From NCBI GenBank assembly GCA_015075645.1, contig JABTUF010000001.1, forward strand, positions 496,001 through 560,000: DNA of 64,000 bases. The letters run 5' to 3'. The notes beneath the pieces are model-generated. The model worked only from the letters and a program-made list of their open reading frames with translations, had not been told where the DNA came from and did not search any database. The first letter of the stretch is position 1. Each line of letters opens with the position of its first letter. The translations under genes and the position numbers were made by a program. The stretch comes from Burkholderiales bacterium. GTDB lineage: Bacteria; Pseudomonadota; Gammaproteobacteria; Burkholderiales; Casimicrobiaceae. This document shows positions 38,214 to 47,915 of the stretch, piece after piece.

Positions 38214-39067
38214 GCCGCGAACTCCGCGTCGAGATCGGCCACCGCGACCGGGTCGGCGCGGCGCGCGAGCGGGTACGGTGTGCGGCTGCCGGCGTAGAGC
38301 ACGCCGATGTTGAAGCCGTCGTCGGTCATCACGCGCCGCGCGGCGCGTGCCGGATCGTCGGTCACGGCGACCGACGCCGGATGCACCAGGTCCTTCCACG
38401 TGCGCTGCTCGGGCCGGAAGGTCACGCAGGGCGACAGGATCTCGACGAACGAGAAGCCGGGGTGGCGGATCGCCTGCGCGATGATGTCGGCGGTACCGTT
38501 CGGATCGCCCGAGAACGCGCGCGCGACGAAGTTCGCGCCCGACGCGAGCGCGATCACCAGCGGATGGAACGCGCGCACGCCGGTGCCGCCGGGCGCGAGC
38601 TTCGAGTCCCAGTCCGGCTCGGTCGTGGGGGACGGCTGGCCCTTCGTCATCCCGTAGACGTGGTTGTCCATCACGACGTAGGTGAGGTCGACGTTGCGCC
38701 GGCAGGCGTGCAGGAAGTGGTTGCCGCCGATCGAATAGCCGTCGCCGTCGCCGCTCGCGACCAGCACGGTGAGTTCGGGCCGCGCGAGCTTCACGCCGGT
38801 GGCGGCGGCGAGCGAGCGGCCGTGGACACCGTGGAAGCCGTAGCAGCTCGTGTAGGCCGGAATGCGCGAACTGCAGCCGATGCCCGAGACGACGACGATC
38901 TCCTCGGGGGCGAGCGCGAGCGAGGCGAACGCCTTGGTGAACGATGCGAGCACCGAGTAGTCGCCGCAGCCGGGACACCAGATCGGCTTGGTCGCCGACT
39001 TGAACGACGCGGGCGTGGGCGCGGCCGGGCGCGTCGCCTCGGCGGTGGAGGTGGCGGTGACGTTCAT
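38210..39067 (-). CDS. korB: 2-oxoglutarate:ferredoxin oxidoreductase, beta subunit KorB
   Basis: 285 aa. Thiamine-diphosphate subunit: [17 protein letters not shown] with the cluster-proximal Cys, [10 protein letters not shown], and the TPP/Mg signature [21 protein letters not shown]...[10 protein letters not shown]. Decarboxylates 2-oxoglutarate oxidatively to succinyl-CoA and reduces ferredoxin. Its ATG overlaps the korA stop and its own stop overlaps the ferritin-like start. In denitrifiers of the Thauera type KorAB regenerates the reduced ferredoxin used by benzoyl-CoA reductase. Confidence 0.93.
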   Translation of the reverse strand: MNVTATSTAEATRPAAPTPASFKSATKPIWCPGCGDYSVLASFTKAFASLALAPEEIVVVSGIGCSSRIPAYTSCYGFHGVHGRSLAAATGVKLARPELTVLVASGDGDGYSIGGNHFLHACRRNVDLTYVVMDNHVYGMTKGQPSPTTEPDWDSKLAPGGTGVRAFHPLVIALASGANFVARAFSGDPNGTADIIAQAIRHPGFSFVEILSPCVTFRPEQRTWKDLVHPASVAVTDDPARAARRVMTDDGFNIGVLYAGSRTPYPLARRADPVAVADLDAEFAA

Positions 39068-40860
39068 CGTGGGCTCGCGGTGGACTCGGCTTCGCGACGG
39101 CGGACGCCGGGCGCGCGGCGGGCCGCCGCCACGATCGCCAGGGCGAGTTCGGCGGGCTTGAGCGGCAGCGGTCCGGGTCGATGGAAGCTCTCCGGCGCCG
39201 CGGGGAGGTCGAACCACGCGCGCAGGTAGCGGTAGAACTGCGCGCCGTGGTTCTGCTCGACGACGAGCACGCGGCTCACGCCGGCGAGCGCACGGTCGAG
39301 CTTCTCCGGCAGCGCGGGCGCGAGGAGGCGCATCGCGACGAGCCTCGCGCGCACGCCGTCGGCGGCCACCCGGGCGAGCGCCTCGCGCACCGGACCGGTC
39401 GCCGATCCGAAGGTGATGACCGCGAGTTCGCCCTCGCCCTCGACGTCGGCCCACAGATCGCCGTAGTCGTGCCGGACGAGCTTGCGTTCGCGCTTGTCGA
39501 GTTGTACGCGGTGGTCGCGCGCGTTCGACGAGGGCGTGCCGATCTCGTTCTTCTCCAGACCGTCGGCCGTGTAGGTGATCCCCGGCGCACCCGGAATCGC
39601 CATCGGCGACACGCCGGAAGGCGTGTCGCGGTAGCGCTTGTAGTCGGGGGTGTTCGCCTCGGCGACCCACCGCCGGCCGACGAACGCGAGGTCGGCGGGG
39701 CGGTCGATGATCGCGCGCGACTGGCCCATGAACTGGTCGGAGAGCACGATCGCCGGCGACTGCAATGCCTCGGCGAGGTGCACCGCCCACTGCGTGGTCG
39801 CGAGGCAATCCGAGATCGAGGTCGGCGCGACCACGATGCGCGGCGCATCGCCGTGGAGGCCGGACACCGCGTAGGAGAGGTCCGACTGCTCGCTCTTCGC
39901 CGGGATGCCGGTCGACGGCCCCCCGCGCATCACGTCGACCACGACGACCGGCACCTCGGCGCTGACCGCGAGCCCGATGCCTTCGGTCATCAGCGCGAGG
40001 CCCGGCCCCGAGGTGGCGGTGAGCGAGGGAACGCCGGCGAACGACGACCCGACGATCATGTTGATCGAGGCGAGTTCGTCCTCGGCCTGCAGCAGCGCGC
40101 CGCCGACCTTCTGCAGCGCCGGCGCCATCCATTCGAGGAGTTCGGTGGCCGGCGTGATCGGGTAGGCGGCGACGAAGCGCACGCCGCCGCGGATCGCGCC
40201 GAGCCCGGCCGCCTCGTTGCCCGAGATCGACCAGCGGCCGGAACGCACCTCGAGCGCGGGGAGTCCCGGAACGCTGCCCAGCCCGACGGCGGCGGCCATG
40301 CCGGCGTCGATGGCGGCCAGGTTGGCGGCGAGCGAGGTCGCGTCGCGCTTCCAGGTGTCGCGCAGCGCGTCCGCGAGCGCCTCGCGCGGCAGCCCGGCCA
40401 GCGCTCCGGCGACGCCCAGCGCCACCATGTTGGTCCAGCTCCCCGCGATACCCTTCGCGATCTTCTTCATCGGCACGGCGACCGCCTTCGCCCCGGTGTC
40501 CACGAAGGCCGGCGGCGCGTCGCCCTCGGCCGTCTCCCCGACGATCAGGCTCGCGGGTCCGAGCGGGATCTCGTCGGCGAAGCGCTGGACGTTCTGCCAG
40601 TCGAGCGCGAGGAGCACGTCGAAGCGGTCGTCGAGCGATTCGACCGGCGTCGCCGAGATGCGGACGAGCGCCGCGGCTTCGCCGCCCCGGATCTGCGGGC
40701 CGCTCGTGCGGACCATCAGCCCGTAGGCGCCCGCCTTCGCCGCCGCCGCGAGCAAGAGCGTCCCCGCGGTCATCACGCCCGATCCGCCGCTGCCGGCGAG
40801 CGCGATCGACAGTCCCGGATGCGCGCCGCGCCCGTCGCGCGCTGGAGTGGTCGAGATCAT
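39064..40860 (-). CDS. korA: 2-oxoglutarate:ferredoxin oxidoreductase, fused gamma-alpha subunit KorA
   Basis: 598 aa from the ATG at 40860. The gamma domain (residues about 15-185) has [22 protein letters not shown] and [17 protein letters not shown]; the alpha domain (from about 205) has [27 protein letters not shown] and [22 protein letters not shown]. The fused form is typical of two-subunit KorAB. The start codon is directly preceded by a 16-bp perfect palindrome (40864-40879) and has no obvious Shine-Dalgarno site. It is divergent from had across a 165-bp control region. Confidence 0.93.
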   Translation of the reverse strand: MISTTPARDGRGAHPGLSIALAGSGGSGVMTAGTLLLAAAAKAGAYGLMVRTSGPQIRGGEAAALVRISATPVESLDDRFDVLLALDWQNVQRFADEIPLGPASLIVGETAEGDAPPAFVDTGAKAVAVPMKKIAKGIAGSWTNMVALGVAGALAGLPREALADALRDTWKRDATSLAANLAAIDAGMAAAVGLGSVPGLPALEVRSGRWSISGNEAAGLGAIRGGVRFVAAYPITPATELLEWMAPALQKVGGALLQAEDELASINMIVGSSFAGVPSLTATSGPGLALMTEGIGLAVSAEVPVVVVDVMRGGPSTGIPAKSEQSDLSYAVSGLHGDAPRIVVAPTSISDCLATTQWAVHLAEALQSPAIVLSDQFMGQSRAIIDRPADLAFVGRRWVAEANTPDYKRYRDTPSGVSPMAIPGAPGITYTADGLEKNEIGTPSSNARDHRVQLDKRERKLVRHDYGDLWADVEGEGELAVITFGSATGPVREALARVAADGVRARLVAMRLLAPALPEKLDRALAGVSRVLVVEQNHGAQFYRYLRAWFDLPAAPESFHRPGPLPLKPAELALAIVAAARRAPGVRRREAESTASPR

Positions 40861-40863
40861 GGT

Positions 40864-40879
40864 GCGCGAAGCTTCGCGC
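40864..40879. promoter_or_regulatory. 16-bp perfect palindrome at the korA start
   Basis: GCGCGAAGCTTCGCGC is its own reverse complement and lies 3 bp upstream of the korA ATG, where a ribosome site would be. As RNA it would form a short hairpin; as DNA it could be an operator. Confidence 0.5.
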
Positions 40880-40897
40880 GACGCCCCGCGTGGCGGA

Positions 40898-40911
40898 TTG
40901 ACGTGGATCAA
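40898..40911. promoter_or_regulatory. FNR-type box between korA and had
   Basis: TTGAC-GTGG-ATCAA matches the FNR/ANR consensus TTGAT-N4-ATCAA at 9 of 10 positions. It lies midway between the divergent korA and had genes. A class II site centred at 40904.5 would put the had start near 40946, with a poor -10 (CAGAGT at 40934). Anaerobic activation of benzoyl-CoA genes by an FNR-like protein is known in related bacteria. Confidence 0.72.
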
Positions 40912-40944
40912 GGCTCCGTCAACGCGCCGGCGGCAGAGTGCCCG

Positions 40945-40968
40945 AAATCGGTATCCGACTACCGATTT
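40945..40968. promoter_or_regulatory. 9-bp perfect inverted repeat, likely operator for the bcr operon
   Basis: Arms AAATCGGTA (40945-40953) and TACCGATTT (40960-40968) around the spacer TCCGAC. It begins where the FNR-dependent had transcript would start, a typical repressor position. The sequence does not resemble the BzdR/BoxR-type TGCA operators, so the regulator is unknown. Confidence 0.65.
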
Positions 40969-40986
40969 AACGGCCGCGCGGCCGTT
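40969..40986. promoter_or_regulatory. 18-bp perfect palindrome in the had leader
   Basis: AACGGCCGCGCGGCCGTT abuts the preceding inverted repeat and precedes the had start by 39 bp. It may be part of the same operator, or an RNA hairpin. Confidence 0.45.
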
Positions 40987-41025
40987 CGACCGCGCGCCGC
41001 CCCCGAGAATCGACGAGGACACCGG

Positions 41026-42093
41026 ATGCCGCTCCCCGCCCACCGCTGGCTGATGACCGCGCCCGGCGCGCCGCTCGAGCGCGCGAGCTTCGACGCGACG
41101 CCGGGTCCGGGCGAGGTCGCCGTCGAGGTCGCCGGCTGCGGCGTGTGCCACACCGACCTAGGCTACTACTACGACGGCGTGCGGACCAACGCCCCGCTGC
41201 CGCTCGCCCTCGGGCACGAAGTCTCGGGTCGCGTGGTCGCCGCGGGCGCCGGCGCGGAAGGCTGGCTCGGTCGCGCGGTCATCGTCCCCGCGGTGCTGCC
41301 CTGCGGCGAATGCGACCTGTGCCAGCGCGGGCTCGCCCCGATCTGCCGCAGCCAGAAGATGCCGGGAAACGACATCCAGGGCGGATTCGCGTCGCACATC
41401 GTCGTGCCCTCGCGCGGACTCTGCCCGGTCGACGAGGCGCGGCTCGCCGCTGCGGGACTGACGCTCGCGCAGGTCTCGGTGGTCGCCGACGCGCTGACGA
41501 CGCCGTTCCAGGCGGTGCGGCGCGCGGGCGTGAAGCCGGGAAGCCTCGCGATCGTGGTGGGCGCCGGCGGCGTCGGCGGCTACTGCGTACAGGTCGCCGC
41601 CGCGTTCGGCGCGAAGGTCGTCGCGATCGACGTCGACGACGCGAAGCTCGCGGCCATCGCGGACCACGGCGCGTCGCTCGCGCTGAACGCGAAGGCGCAC
41701 GACGCGAAGGCGCTGAAGGGCGCGATCTCCGCGTTCGCGAAGGCGCAGGGACTCAAACCCACCGAGTGGTTCGTCTTCGAGTGCTCGGGCACCGCGGCGG
41801 GGCAGCTCACCGCGTGGGGCCTGCTCGTCCACGGCGCGACGCTCTCGGTGGTCGGATTCACGATGGACAAGGTCGAGGTGCGGCTGTCGAACCTGATGGC
41901 GTTCGACGCGCGCGCGCTCGGCAACTGGGGCTGCCCGCCCGACGCCTACCCGGGCGCGCTCGACCTCGTGCTCGACGGCAAGGTCGCGCTCGCCCCGTTC
42001 GTCGAGACCCATCCGCTCGCCGACATCAACCGCGTCTTCGACGCCGTGCACCACCGCGCGATCCGCAAGCGCGCGGTGCTCGTCCCCGCCTGA
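41026..42093 (+). CDS. had: 6-hydroxycyclohex-1-ene-1-carbonyl-CoA dehydrogenase
   Basis: 355 aa zinc-type medium-chain dehydrogenase. Oxidises 6-hydroxycyclohex-1-ene-1-carbonyl-CoA to the 6-oxo compound with NAD+, the second step after ring reduction. Catalytic zinc site [15 protein letters not shown] and GHEVSGRV, structural zinc cysteines in [15 protein letters not shown], and NAD-binding [15 protein letters not shown]. Start at 41026 follows a GACGAGGACA stretch. The identity rests on its position as first gene of a complete benzoyl-CoA set as well as on the family. Oah follows after 11 bp. Confidence 0.92.
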   Translation: MPLPAHRWLMTAPGAPLERASFDATPGPGEVAVEVAGCGVCHTDLGYYYDGVRTNAPLPLALGHEVSGRVVAAGAGAEGWLGRAVIVPAVLPCGECDLCQRGLAPICRSQKMPGNDIQGGFASHIVVPSRGLCPVDEARLAAAGLTLAQVSVVADALTTPFQAVRRAGVKPGSLAIVVGAGGVGGYCVQVAAAFGAKVVAIDVDDAKLAAIADHGASLALNAKAHDAKALKGAISAFAKAQGLKPTEWFVFECSGTAAGQLTAWGLLVHGATLSVVGFTMDKVEVRLSNLMAFDARALGNWGCPPDAYPGALDLVLDGKVALAPFVETHPLADINRVFDAVHHRAIRKRAVLVPA

Positions 42094-42104
42094 AGGATCC
42101 CCGC

Positions 42105-43217
42105 ATGAACGCACCCGACCGCCACCGCGCCTTCATCGACCACGACCTCGTCGCCGATCCGGCGCGGCCGGGCGTGCGCCTCGAACGCCGGAGCGCGCGC
42201 ACGCCCGACGGCCGCGTCGCCGAGGGCCTCTACAACGCCTGGATCACGCTCGACAACCCGGCGCAGTACAACTCGTACACGACCGAGATGGTGAAGGGCG
42301 TGATCCTCGCGTTCCGCGCCGCCTCCGACATGCGCGACGTCAACGCGGTCGTGTTCACCGGCGCCGGCGACAAGGCGTTCTGCACCGGCGGCAACACCAA
42401 GGAGTACGCCGAGTACTACGCGGGCCACCCGCAGGAGTACCGGCAGTACATGCGGCTGTTCAACGACATGGTGAGCGCGATCCTCGCCTGCGACAAGCCG
42501 GTCGTCTGCCGCGTGAACGGCATGCGCATCGGCGGCGGCCAGGAGATCGGCATGGCCTGCGACTTCTCGGTCGCGCAGGACCTCGCGCGGTTCGGGCAGG
42601 CGGGGCCGAAGCACGGCTCCGCGCCGATCGGCGGCGCGACCGACTTCCTGCCGGTCATCGTCGGTGCCGAGCGCGCGATGGCGGCCTGCGTGCTGTGCGA
42701 GCCGTTCTCGGCCCACAAGGCCTACCAGATGGGAATCCTGACCGACCTCGTGCCCGCGCTCCGGGTCGACGGGCGCTTCGTCGCGAACCCGCTGGTCGAG
42801 ACCGAGCGCATGACCGACGCGTACGGCCGGTTCGTCTTCGGCGAGCCGAAGACCGGCGACGCGCTCAAGGAAGGCAAGGCGACGCTCGCGCGCGGCACGG
42901 TCGACCTCTCGCTCCTCGACGCGAAGGTCGAGGAGCTGTGCGCGAAGATGCTCCTGACCTTCCCCGACTGCACGACCAAGACGCTCGAGGAGCTGCGCAA
43001 GCCCAAGCTCGACGCCTGGAACCGCAACAAGGAGAACTCGCGTGCCTGGCTCGCCCTCAACATGATGACCGAGGCGCGCGCCGGCTTCCGCGCATTCAAC
43101 GAGGGCACGAAGGAGTCGCGCGAGGTCGACTTCGTCGCGCTGCGCCAGGCGCTCGCGCGCGGCGAGGCGTGGAGCGAGTCGTTCACCGACGGCCTGATGC
43201 CGGGCGCGCGCGGGTGA
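42105..43217 (+). CDS. oah: 6-oxocyclohex-1-ene-1-carbonyl-CoA hydrolase (ring opening)
   Basis: 370 aa member of the crotonase superfamily, about 100 residues longer than enoyl-CoA hydratases, as known for Oah (about 377 aa). Adds two waters and cleaves the ring to 3-hydroxypimelyl-CoA. Oxyanion-hole segments: FTGAGDKAFCTGGNTKEYAEYY and CRVNGMRIGGGQEIGMACD. C-terminal helical part has NSRAWLALNMMTEARAGFRAF. Coding continues into dch after 4 bp. Confidence 0.93.
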   Translation: MNAPDRHRAFIDHDLVADPARPGVRLERRSARTPDGRVAEGLYNAWITLDNPAQYNSYTTEMVKGVILAFRAASDMRDVNAVVFTGAGDKAFCTGGNTKEYAEYYAGHPQEYRQYMRLFNDMVSAILACDKPVVCRVNGMRIGGGQEIGMACDFSVAQDLARFGQAGPKHGSAPIGGATDFLPVIVGAERAMAACVLCEPFSAHKAYQMGILTDLVPALRVDGRFVANPLVETERMTDAYGRFVFGEPKTGDALKEGKATLARGTVDLSLLDAKVEELCAKMLLTFPDCTTKTLEELRKPKLDAWNRNKENSRAWLALNMMTEARAGFRAFNEGTKESREVDFVALRQALARGEAWSESFTDGLMPGARG

Positions 43218-43221
43218 GCCG

Positions 43222-43992
43222 ATGAGCGCGGCGCCGCTCAAGGCGGTCCTCGAGCGCGACGGCGCGTTGCTGCGCCTCACGCTCGCGCGGCCGAAGGCGA
43301 ACATCGTCGACGCGGCGATGATCGCCGCGCTCTCCGAGGCGCTCGCCGCGCACGCGCGGACGGCGGCGCTGCGCGGCGTGCTGCTCGACGCCGAGGGCCC
43401 GCACTTCAGCTTCGGCGCGAGCGTCGAGGAGCACCTGCCGGCGAGCTGCGGCGCGATGCTCGCGAGCCTCCACGCGCTCGTGCTGGCGATGGTCGAGTAC
43501 CCGGCGCCGATCCTCGTCGCCGTGCGCGGCCAGTGCCTGGGCGGCGGCCTCGAGGTCGCGATGGCCGGGAGTCTGATCTTCGCCGCGCCCGACGCGCAAC
43601 TCGGCCAGCCGGAGATGAAGCTCGGCGTGTTCGCGCCCGCCGCCTCCGTGCTCCTGCCGTTCCGGGTCAACGCCGCGGCGGCAGAGGACCTGCTGTTGTC
43701 CGGCCGCTCGGTCGACGCCACCGAAGGCTACGCGATGGGGCTCGTCCACGCGATCGCCGACGACCCGGCCGTCGCCGCGCTCGCCTGGTTCGACGCGCAC
43801 CTCGCCGGCAAGAGCGCGGCGGCGCTGCGCTTCGCCCTGCGCGCGGCGAGGCAGGGCCGCGTCGAGGCGATCCGTACCGGACTCGCCGCGGTCGAGCAGC
43901 TCTACCTGCAGGGTCTGATGAACACGCGGGACGCGAACGAGGGGCTCGCCGCCTTCCTCGCGCGTCGCCCGCCCGCCTGGGAGCACCAGTGA
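43222..43992 (+). CDS. dch: cyclohexa-1,5-diene-1-carbonyl-CoA hydratase
   Basis: 256 aa crotonase-fold hydratase. Adds water to the dienoyl-CoA product of benzoyl-CoA reductase. Oxyanion-hole residues lie in FSFGASVEEHLP and VRGQCLGGGLEVAMAG; LGQPEMKLGVFAPA follows. The stop overlaps the bcrC start (TGATG), so translation is coupled to the reductase. Confidence 0.93.
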   Translation: MSAAPLKAVLERDGALLRLTLARPKANIVDAAMIAALSEALAAHARTAALRGVLLDAEGPHFSFGASVEEHLPASCGAMLASLHALVLAMVEYPAPILVAVRGQCLGGGLEVAMAGSLIFAAPDAQLGQPEMKLGVFAPAASVLLPFRVNAAAAEDLLLSGRSVDATEGYAMGLVHAIADDPAVAALAWFDAHLAGKSAAALRFALRAARQGRVEAIRTGLAAVEQLYLQGLMNTRDANEGLAAFLARRPPAWEHQ

Positions 43993-45176
43993 TGAGCACC
44001 CCCACCCCGCCCCGCGCCGTCGAGATCGTCGAGCAATGCCAGGCGCTCTTCGAGGACTTCGACTTCAACGCCGTCAAGACCTGGAAGGCCGCGGCCCCGG
44101 GCCGCAAGGCGATCGGCTACATGCCGGTCTACGTGCCGCGCGAGATCGTCCACGCGGCCGGCATGCTGCCGGTCGGGATCCTCGGCGGCGGCGACGGACT
44201 CGAGGTGATCCAGGGCGACGCCTACTACCAGAGCTACATCTGCCGCATTCCGCGCTCGACGATCGAACTCGGCCTCACCGGCCGGCTCGACTGTCTCGAC
44301 GGTATGCTGTTCCCCTCGATCTGCGATGTGATCCGCAACCTGTCGGGCATGTGGCAGATCCTGTTCAAGGACAAGTACGTCCGCTACTTCGACGTCCCGC
44401 AGAACTACCAGGACGCGATCGGCGGCAACTACTACGTGCACGAACTCGAGGTGTTGCGCGACGGACTGGCGGCGTTGCGCGGTGCCCCGATCACCGACGC
44501 CGAGCTGAACGCGTCGATCGCCGTCTACAACGAGAACCGGGCCGCGATCCGCGATCTCTACGCCTACCGCGCCGAGAAGCCCTGGCAGGCGCCCACGACC
44601 GAGGTCTATCTGCTCCTGCGCGCCGGCATGGTGCTGCCGCCCGAGGAGCACACGAAGCTCGTGCGCGAGTACCTGGCCGAGGTGGACAAGCTGCCGCGCC
44701 CCAAGCGCGACAACGCGCGCGTGGTCATCAACGGTTCGTTCTGCGAGCAGCCGCCGCTCGGCCTCATCAAGTCGATCGAGATGGCCGGTTGCTACGTGGT
44801 CGACGACGACTTCATGCTGGTGACGCGGTGGCTCCTCGACGACGTGCCGACCGACGGCAAGCCGCTCGAGGAGCTGTCGAAGGCGTTCCTGCACCGTTCC
44901 GCGTCGACCGCCGCCAAGTACGACGAGAAGCGCGAGGACAAGGGCCGCTACCTGCTGAAGCAGGTGAAGGCCGGCGGCGCGGAGGGCGTCGTGTTCGCCG
45001 CCCCGTCGTTCTGCGACCCGGCGCTCCTCGAACGGCCGATGCTGCAGGACGTGCTGGCGAAGCACGGCGTCCCCTACACCGCGTTCAAGTACGCGGAGAA
45101 CACCGGACAGATGGCGCCGATCCGCGAGCAGGCCGGCACCTTCGCCGACTCGATCAAGCTGTGGTCGGCCGCCTGA
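43992..45176 (+). CDS. bcrC: benzoyl-CoA reductase subunit C
   Basis: 394 aa, HgdB-like family; with BcrB forms the module that binds benzoyl-CoA and a [4Fe-4S] cluster. Seen: PGRKAIGYMPVYVPREIVHAAGMLPVGI, AYYQSYICRIPRSTIELGL, NLSGMWQILFKDKY and INGSFCEQPPLGLIKSIEMAGCY. Class I reductases need about two ATP per two-electron ring reduction. Start ATG overlaps the dch stop. Length is close to the Thauera protein (about 384 aa). Confidence 0.95.
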   Translation: MSTPTPPRAVEIVEQCQALFEDFDFNAVKTWKAAAPGRKAIGYMPVYVPREIVHAAGMLPVGILGGGDGLEVIQGDAYYQSYICRIPRSTIELGLTGRLDCLDGMLFPSICDVIRNLSGMWQILFKDKYVRYFDVPQNYQDAIGGNYYVHELEVLRDGLAALRGAPITDAELNASIAVYNENRAAIRDLYAYRAEKPWQAPTTEVYLLLRAGMVLPPEEHTKLVREYLAEVDKLPRPKRDNARVVINGSFCEQPPLGLIKSIEMAGCYVVDDDFMLVTRWLLDDVPTDGKPLEELSKAFLHRSASTAAKYDEKREDKGRYLLKQVKAGGAEGVVFAAPSFCDPALLERPMLQDVLAKHGVPYTAFKYAENTGQMAPIREQAGTFADSIKLWSAA

Positions 45177-45222
45177 GCCGCGCCGCCCGAAGCGCTCCCA
45201 ACGTACCGCCCGAGGCCCACCG

Positions 45223-46542
45223 ATGACCGCCACCGCCGCGATGCCCGCCACCTCGAAGAAGCCGCAGAACGTCCAGAAGGAGGACGCGATGTGGCTGCAG
45301 AAGGAGCTCATCAACAAGAACTACATGGAGCTCGCCACCGCCCGCGCGAACAACCGCAAGGTGTCGGCGACCTTCGTCCCCGGCAACCTCAACGAACTCC
45401 TGATGTGCTTCGACTTCGCGCGGAGCCTCCCCGAGACCAACGCGCTGCAGAACGGCATGCGCAAGAAGTCCGGGAAGTTCATCATGGACGCCGAGCGCGA
45501 CGGCCAGTCCGAGGACGTCTGCACCTACGTCAAGGCCGACCTCGGCATGATGATGGGCGGCGAGATCGGCCCGACGGGCGATCCGCTCCCCACGCCCGAC
45601 GTGCTGCTGCTCTCCTACACCGGCTGCTTCACGTTCATGAAGTGGTTCGAGCTGATCCGGCACAAGTACGGCTGCGAAACGGTCATGCTGCACGTTCCCT
45701 ACCAGGGCGACGGCAAGATCGACCCGAACATGCGCAACTACGTCGTCAAGCAGCTGAAGGAGACGGTGATCCCGACGCTCGAGCGCGTCTCCGGCGTCAG
45801 GTTCGACATCGACCGGCTGCGCCAGTACATGCGCGAGTCCGAGAAGGCCGAGGAGGATCTCGTCCGCGTGCTGCAGTCGGCGAAGAACCGGCCCTCGCCG
45901 ATCGACGGCTACTTCGGCGCGGTCTACTACATCGGCCCGATCTTCACCGCGTTCCGGGGAACCCCCGAGGCGACGCAGTACTACGACGTCCTGCGGCGGG
46001 AGATCGACGAGCGCGTGCGCCTGGGCAAGGGCCCGATCACGCCGGACGGCGAGATGGGCGAGGAGAAGTACCGCCTCGTCACCGAGGGCCCGCCGAACTG
46101 GACCAGCTTCCGCGACTTCTGGAAGATGTTCTACGACGAGGGCGCGGTCGTGGTCGCGTCGACCTACTCGAAGGTCGGCGGCCTCTACGACTTCGGCTTC
46201 CGGCACGACGCCGCGAACCCGCTCGAGTCGCTCGCCGACTACTGCCTCGGCTGCTACACCAACCTCAACCTGCCCTCGCGGATCGACATGATCTGCAAGT
46301 ACATCGACGAGTACCAGGCCGACGGACTGCTCATCAACTCGATCAAGAGCTGCAACAGCTTCTCCGCGGGCCAGCTCCTGATCCTGCGCGAGGTCGAGAA
46401 GCGCACCGGGAAGCCCGCCGCGTTCATCGAGACCGACCTCGTCGACCCGCGCTACTTCTCGGCGGCGAACGTGAAGAACCGCCTCGAGAGCTATTTCCAG
46501 ATGGTCAAGCAGAAGCGCGCCGCCGCCGCGGCCGCGCACTGA
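45223..46542 (+). CDS. bcrB: benzoyl-CoA reductase subunit B
   Basis: 439 aa partner of BcrC with the same fold. Seen: [58 protein letters not shown] region and [20 protein letters not shown], whose Cys are candidates for cluster binding, then [15 protein letters not shown]. The N-terminal 20 residues look like an extra leader; the ATG at 45289 ([12 protein letters not shown]) is an alternative start. Gap to bcrC 46 bp, to bcrA 10 bp. Confidence 0.95.
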   Translation: MTATAAMPATSKKPQNVQKEDAMWLQKELINKNYMELATARANNRKVSATFVPGNLNELLMCFDFARSLPETNALQNGMRKKSGKFIMDAERDGQSEDVCTYVKADLGMMMGGEIGPTGDPLPTPDVLLLSYTGCFTFMKWFELIRHKYGCETVMLHVPYQGDGKIDPNMRNYVVKQLKETVIPTLERVSGVRFDIDRLRQYMRESEKAEEDLVRVLQSAKNRPSPIDGYFGAVYYIGPIFTAFRGTPEATQYYDVLRREIDERVRLGKGPITPDGEMGEEKYRLVTEGPPNWTSFRDFWKMFYDEGAVVVASTYSKVGGLYDFGFRHDAANPLESLADYCLGCYTNLNLPSRIDMICKYIDEYQADGLLINSIKSCNSFSAGQLLILREVEKRTGKPAAFIETDLVDPRYFSAANVKNRLESYFQMVKQKRAAAAAAH

Positions 46543-46552
46543 GGAGCACCGC

Positions 46553-47893
46553 ATGCGCTGCTTCATCGGCATCGACCTGGGCTCGACGACGACCAAGGCG
46601 GTCGTCATCGACGAGGACCAGAACGTGCTCGGGCGCGGAATCACCAACTCGCGCTCGAACTACGACACCGCCGCGGCCGTCGCCAAGCAGGAGGCGATGG
46701 TCAACGGCCGCTTCCACCTGTTCCGCCAGTCGCTCGCGAAGACCGGCGCGCTGAACGGCGAGCTCGATGGGTTCCTCGGCCAGCTCGAGCGCGACTTCCG
46801 CCTCGAGCAGTACCTCGAGCAGCTCGCCGACCTCGAGGCGACCTGCCAGCGCAACACCGAGGGCGCGAAGTTCGGCGACGCGACCAAGGACGTGACCGCG
46901 GCGCTCTCCGAGGTCTTCCGGCGCATGCAGCAGGAGGCTGCGGAGCTGTTCGCCCCCGGCGCGAAGCGCAAGAGCGACTTCTTCCGCGACATCGCGGGCA
47001 GCGTCTACCTCGCGACCGGCGAGACGGTGGCGAAGGAGGCGGGCATCCGCTACGACTTCCTGTTGAACGTGTTCGACCGCTCGATCATCGAGGTCGAGAA
47101 CCGCGTCTACGGCGAGTCGGTGCGCCGCCACCTCGCGAGCGCGCTGGAGCGCACCTTCGTCGCGCTTCCTTCCACCGCCGGCCGCCGCGACCGCGTCGAG
47201 GCTCCGATCAAGGGCATCCTCGACACGCCGATGGAGGAGACCTACGTCGTGGGCACCGGCTACGGCCGCGCGCGGCTCCCGTTCTCGAAGGAGCACATCC
47301 GCTCCGAGATCCTGTGCCACGGACTGGGCGCGCACGTGATGTACCCGGCCACCGCGACCGTGCTCGACATCGGCGGGCAGGACACCAAGGCGATCCAGGT
47401 CGACCCGCACGGCATCGTCGAGAGCTTCCAGATGAACGACCGCTGCGCCGCCGGCTGCGGCCGCTACCTGGGCTACATCGCCGACGAGATGAACATGGGG
47501 CTGCACGAGCTCGGGCCGCTCGCGATGAAGTCGACCAAGACCATCCGCATCAACTCCACCTGCACCGTGTTCGCCGGCGCGGAACTCCGCGACCGCCTCT
47601 CGCTCGGCGACAAGCGCGAGGACATCATGGCGGGACTGCACCGCGCGATCATCCTGCGCGCGATGTCGATCCTCGCGCGCTCGGGCGGCATCCGCAACGA
47701 GTTCACCTTCACCGGCGGGGTCGCGAAGAACGAGGCCGCGGTCAAGGCGCTGAAGGAACTCGTCGTCGAGAACTACGGCGAGATCAAGCTCAACATCGAC
47801 CCCGACTCGATCTACACCGGCGCGCTCGGCGGCGCCACCTTCGCGTGGCGCGCGGTGGTCGAAGAGGGCAAGGTCGCCGAGGCCAGGGCGTGA
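46553..47893 (+). CDS. bcrA: benzoyl-CoA reductase subunit A (ATPase/activator)
   Basis: 446 aa ASKHA-fold ATPase. Phosphate-1 motif [17 protein letters not shown] near the N terminus, a large insertion (about 40-210) typical of BcrA, then [14 protein letters not shown], the cluster ligands in [13 protein letters not shown] and [15 protein letters not shown], and adenosine motif [15 protein letters not shown]. With BcrD it holds a bridging [4Fe-4S] cluster and pushes electrons from ferredoxin to the BC module on ATP hydrolysis. Confidence 0.95.
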   Translation: MRCFIGIDLGSTTTKAVVIDEDQNVLGRGITNSRSNYDTAAAVAKQEAMVNGRFHLFRQSLAKTGALNGELDGFLGQLERDFRLEQYLEQLADLEATCQRNTEGAKFGDATKDVTAALSEVFRRMQQEAAELFAPGAKRKSDFFRDIAGSVYLATGETVAKEAGIRYDFLLNVFDRSIIEVENRVYGESVRRHLASALERTFVALPSTAGRRDRVEAPIKGILDTPMEETYVVGTGYGRARLPFSKEHIRSEILCHGLGAHVMYPATATVLDIGGQDTKAIQVDPHGIVESFQMNDRCAAGCGRYLGYIADEMNMGLHELGPLAMKSTKTIRINSTCTVFAGAELRDRLSLGDKREDIMAGLHRAIILRAMSILARSGGIRNEFTFTGGVAKNEAAVKALKELVVENYGEIKLNIDPDSIYTGALGGATFAWRAVVEEGKVAEARA

Positions 47894-47915
47894 GCCGCGG
47901 GAACCGGGAGATCAC

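Noticed and set aside
40898..40926. TTGACG as a sigma-70 -35 box for had
   Set aside because: No -10-like hexamer lies 16-18 bp downstream; the sequence fits an FNR dyad better.
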